From the NCBI GenBank assembly GCA_030066595.1, contig JASJBI010000057.1, positions 104,021-163,519 of the forward strand: a stretch of 59,499 nucleotides of DNA, in the 5' to 3' direction. Positions within the stretch are counted from its first letter, which is position 1, and each line of letters begins with the position of its first letter. This DNA is from Alphaproteobacteria bacterium (GTDB lineage Bacteria > Pseudomonadota > Alphaproteobacteria > JAJFFI01). The translations under genes and the position numbers were made by a program. Shown here piece by piece: positions 58,534 through 59,499 of this stretch. Below the pieces are notes generated by a model. It was not told where the DNA came from, ran no database searches, and saw nothing but the letters and a program-made list of their open reading frames with translations.

Positions 58534-59499
58534 CTACTTCAGCATGTGCTGGAGGGCCTCGGGCTTGAAGAGCCGGCCCACGGTGAGGCCCTGCACGATG
58601 ATGGAGAAAGCCACCACCGCATAGGTCATATAGAGGATGGGGGCCTTCTCAGGAACCTCGGGAATGGAGAGCGCCAAGGCCAGGGCCAGGCCGCCGCGCA
58701 GCCCGCCCCAGGTCAGAAGCTTGGTGAGCGCCCAGCCGTCCGCATGCATCAGGCCTGCCCGGATGAGCAACGTGATCGGAATAGAGATGGCTATGAGGCG
58801 CGCCAACAGGCAGATGACGATCGCGGAGATCGCGGCCGGGAAGGTCTCCACCGGGTGCACGAGGACGACGTTGAGCCCGATGAGCACGAACAGCCCGGCG
58901 TTCAGGGTTTCGTCGATGCCATGCCAGAAGGTGGCGGCCCTTTCGCGCATCGCCTGCGCCTCCTTCGGGACGCCCAGGTTGCCGATCACCAGGCCGGCCG
59001 CGACACTGGCGAGCGGACCCGAGACCTCGATGTGCTCGGCGAGCGCATAGCTCAGCGCGACGATGCCCAGCGTGATCAGGAGGTGCGAGGCGTGCTCCTT
59101 CGTCCGGAGCAACAGCCAGTGCATCACGGCGGCGGCGGCGAGGCCGAGCGCGATGCCGCCCAGGACCTCGCGCAGGAACAGCATCACCGCGTCGGCCGCG
59201 GTCGGCGGCGTGGGGCTCAGGGCGATTGCCAGGCACATGGTGAACAGCACGACCCCGACGCCGTCGTTGAACAGGGACTCGCCGGTCATGATCGCCTCGA
59301 GGCGCGGCGGCAGCCCGACTTTGCCCAGGATGGCGAGCGCCGCGATCGGGTCGGTTGGCGCGATCAGGGCGCCGAACAGGAAGGCGTAGATCGGCGAGAT
59401 GGAGAGACCGAACAGCGCGGTGACGCCCCAGATCAGAAATCCGGTGAGCAGCCAGGCGATCAGGGTGCCGCCCAAGGCCAGCGATCCGATGGTCCATTT
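58534..59499 (-). CDS. CPA1-family sodium/proton antiporter, 5' end beyond window
   Basis: The C-terminal about 320 residues of a polytopic membrane antiporter; the frame is still open at the window edge, so the N-terminus is missing. FGALIAPTDPIAALAIL and the ion-binding GESLFNDGVGVVLF (Asn-Asp pair) are the hallmarks of the CPA1/NhaP-NHE family; LTWGGLRGGLALALAL carries the conserved Arg. No long C-terminal cytosolic domain is present, as in NhaP-type bacterial proteins. It exchanges Na+ or K+ for protons at the inner membrane. Confidence 0.9.
   Translation of the reverse strand, partial: KWTIGSLALGGTLIAWLLTGFLIWGVTALFGLSISPIYAFLFGALIAPTDPIAALAILGKVGLPPRLEAIMTGESLFNDGVGVVLFTMCLAIALSPTPPTAADAVMLFLREVLGGIALGLAAAAVMHWLLLRTKEHASHLLITLGIVALSYALAEHIEVSGPLASVAAGLVIGNLGVPKEAQAMRERAATFWHGIDETLNAGLFVLIGLNVVLVHPVETFPAAISAIVICLLARLIAISIPITLLIRAGLMHADGWALTKLLTWGGLRGGLALALALSIPEVPEKAPILYMTYAVVAFSIIVQGLTVGRLFKPEALQHMLK

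Overview
The window is high-GC DNA with dense coding, very short intergenic gaps, frequent 1-4 base stop/start overlaps and many alphaproteobacterial gene families: TTT and TRAP solute transporters, GntR/FCD regulators, a DmdA-like methyltransferase, a cNOR cluster and a lipoprotein-type secretin. It suggests a free-living, metabolically versatile alphaproteobacterium, possibly of the Rhodospirillales type; this is inference from gene content, because no marker RNA is present. No tRNA, rRNA, CRISPR array or intact mobile element was found.

Layout. 0-3.2 kb: a small conserved protein, a TPR protein, a 274-bp palindromic repeat element and a Tat-exported endonuclease/exonuclease/phosphatase-fold protein. 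3.2-14.8 kb: a TetR regulator, a tripartite tricarboxylate (TTT) transporter and a catabolic operon (two sugar-phosphate-isomerase-like TIM barrels, an enolase-superfamily protein, a Gfo/Idh/MocA oxidoreductase, a cupin, a DUF993 aldolase-like protein and, less tightly linked, an MDR dehydrogenase). Four near-identical palindromic sites (TAAC-N6-GTTA core) lie before the regulator, before the transporter (two) and before the catabolic operon, so this looks like one local regulon. 14.9-23 kb: a class III CoA-transferase, an exported 3-hydroxybutyrate-oligomer hydrolase, a Crp/Fnr regulator, an EF-hand protein and a BNR-repeat secreted protein.

23.1-36.3 kb: a type II secretion system in the order O-E-F-G-H-I-J, then an antisense beta-helix secreted protein, then L-M-C/N-like, D and K. 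Three predicted exported proteins next to it carry runs of aspartate after the signal peptide and/or near the C-terminus and are candidate cargo. gspH has no usable start codon unless one base is removed.

36.3-40.8 kb: a GntR/FCD regulator, a DmdA-like folate-dependent methyltransferase, a 2OG-Fe(II) oxygenase, a DksA/TraR zinc-finger protein and an alpha/beta hydrolase. 40.8-48.8 kb: a GntR/FCD regulator with a strong palindromic operator, a gamma-glutamyltransferase homologue, a fused TRAP permease and its binding protein, a small orphan protein, an iron-dependent alcohol dehydrogenase and glutaredoxin 2. 48.9-53.4 kb: norCBQD on the minus strand (nitric oxide reductase). 53.5-54.2 kb: a noncoding stretch with a decayed grxB fragment and a REP-like hairpin. 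54.2-56.9 kb: lutABC. 57-59.5 kb: an IS5-type transposase remnant, a ferritin-like di-iron protein and the 3' part of a CPA1 sodium/proton antiporter cut by the window edge.
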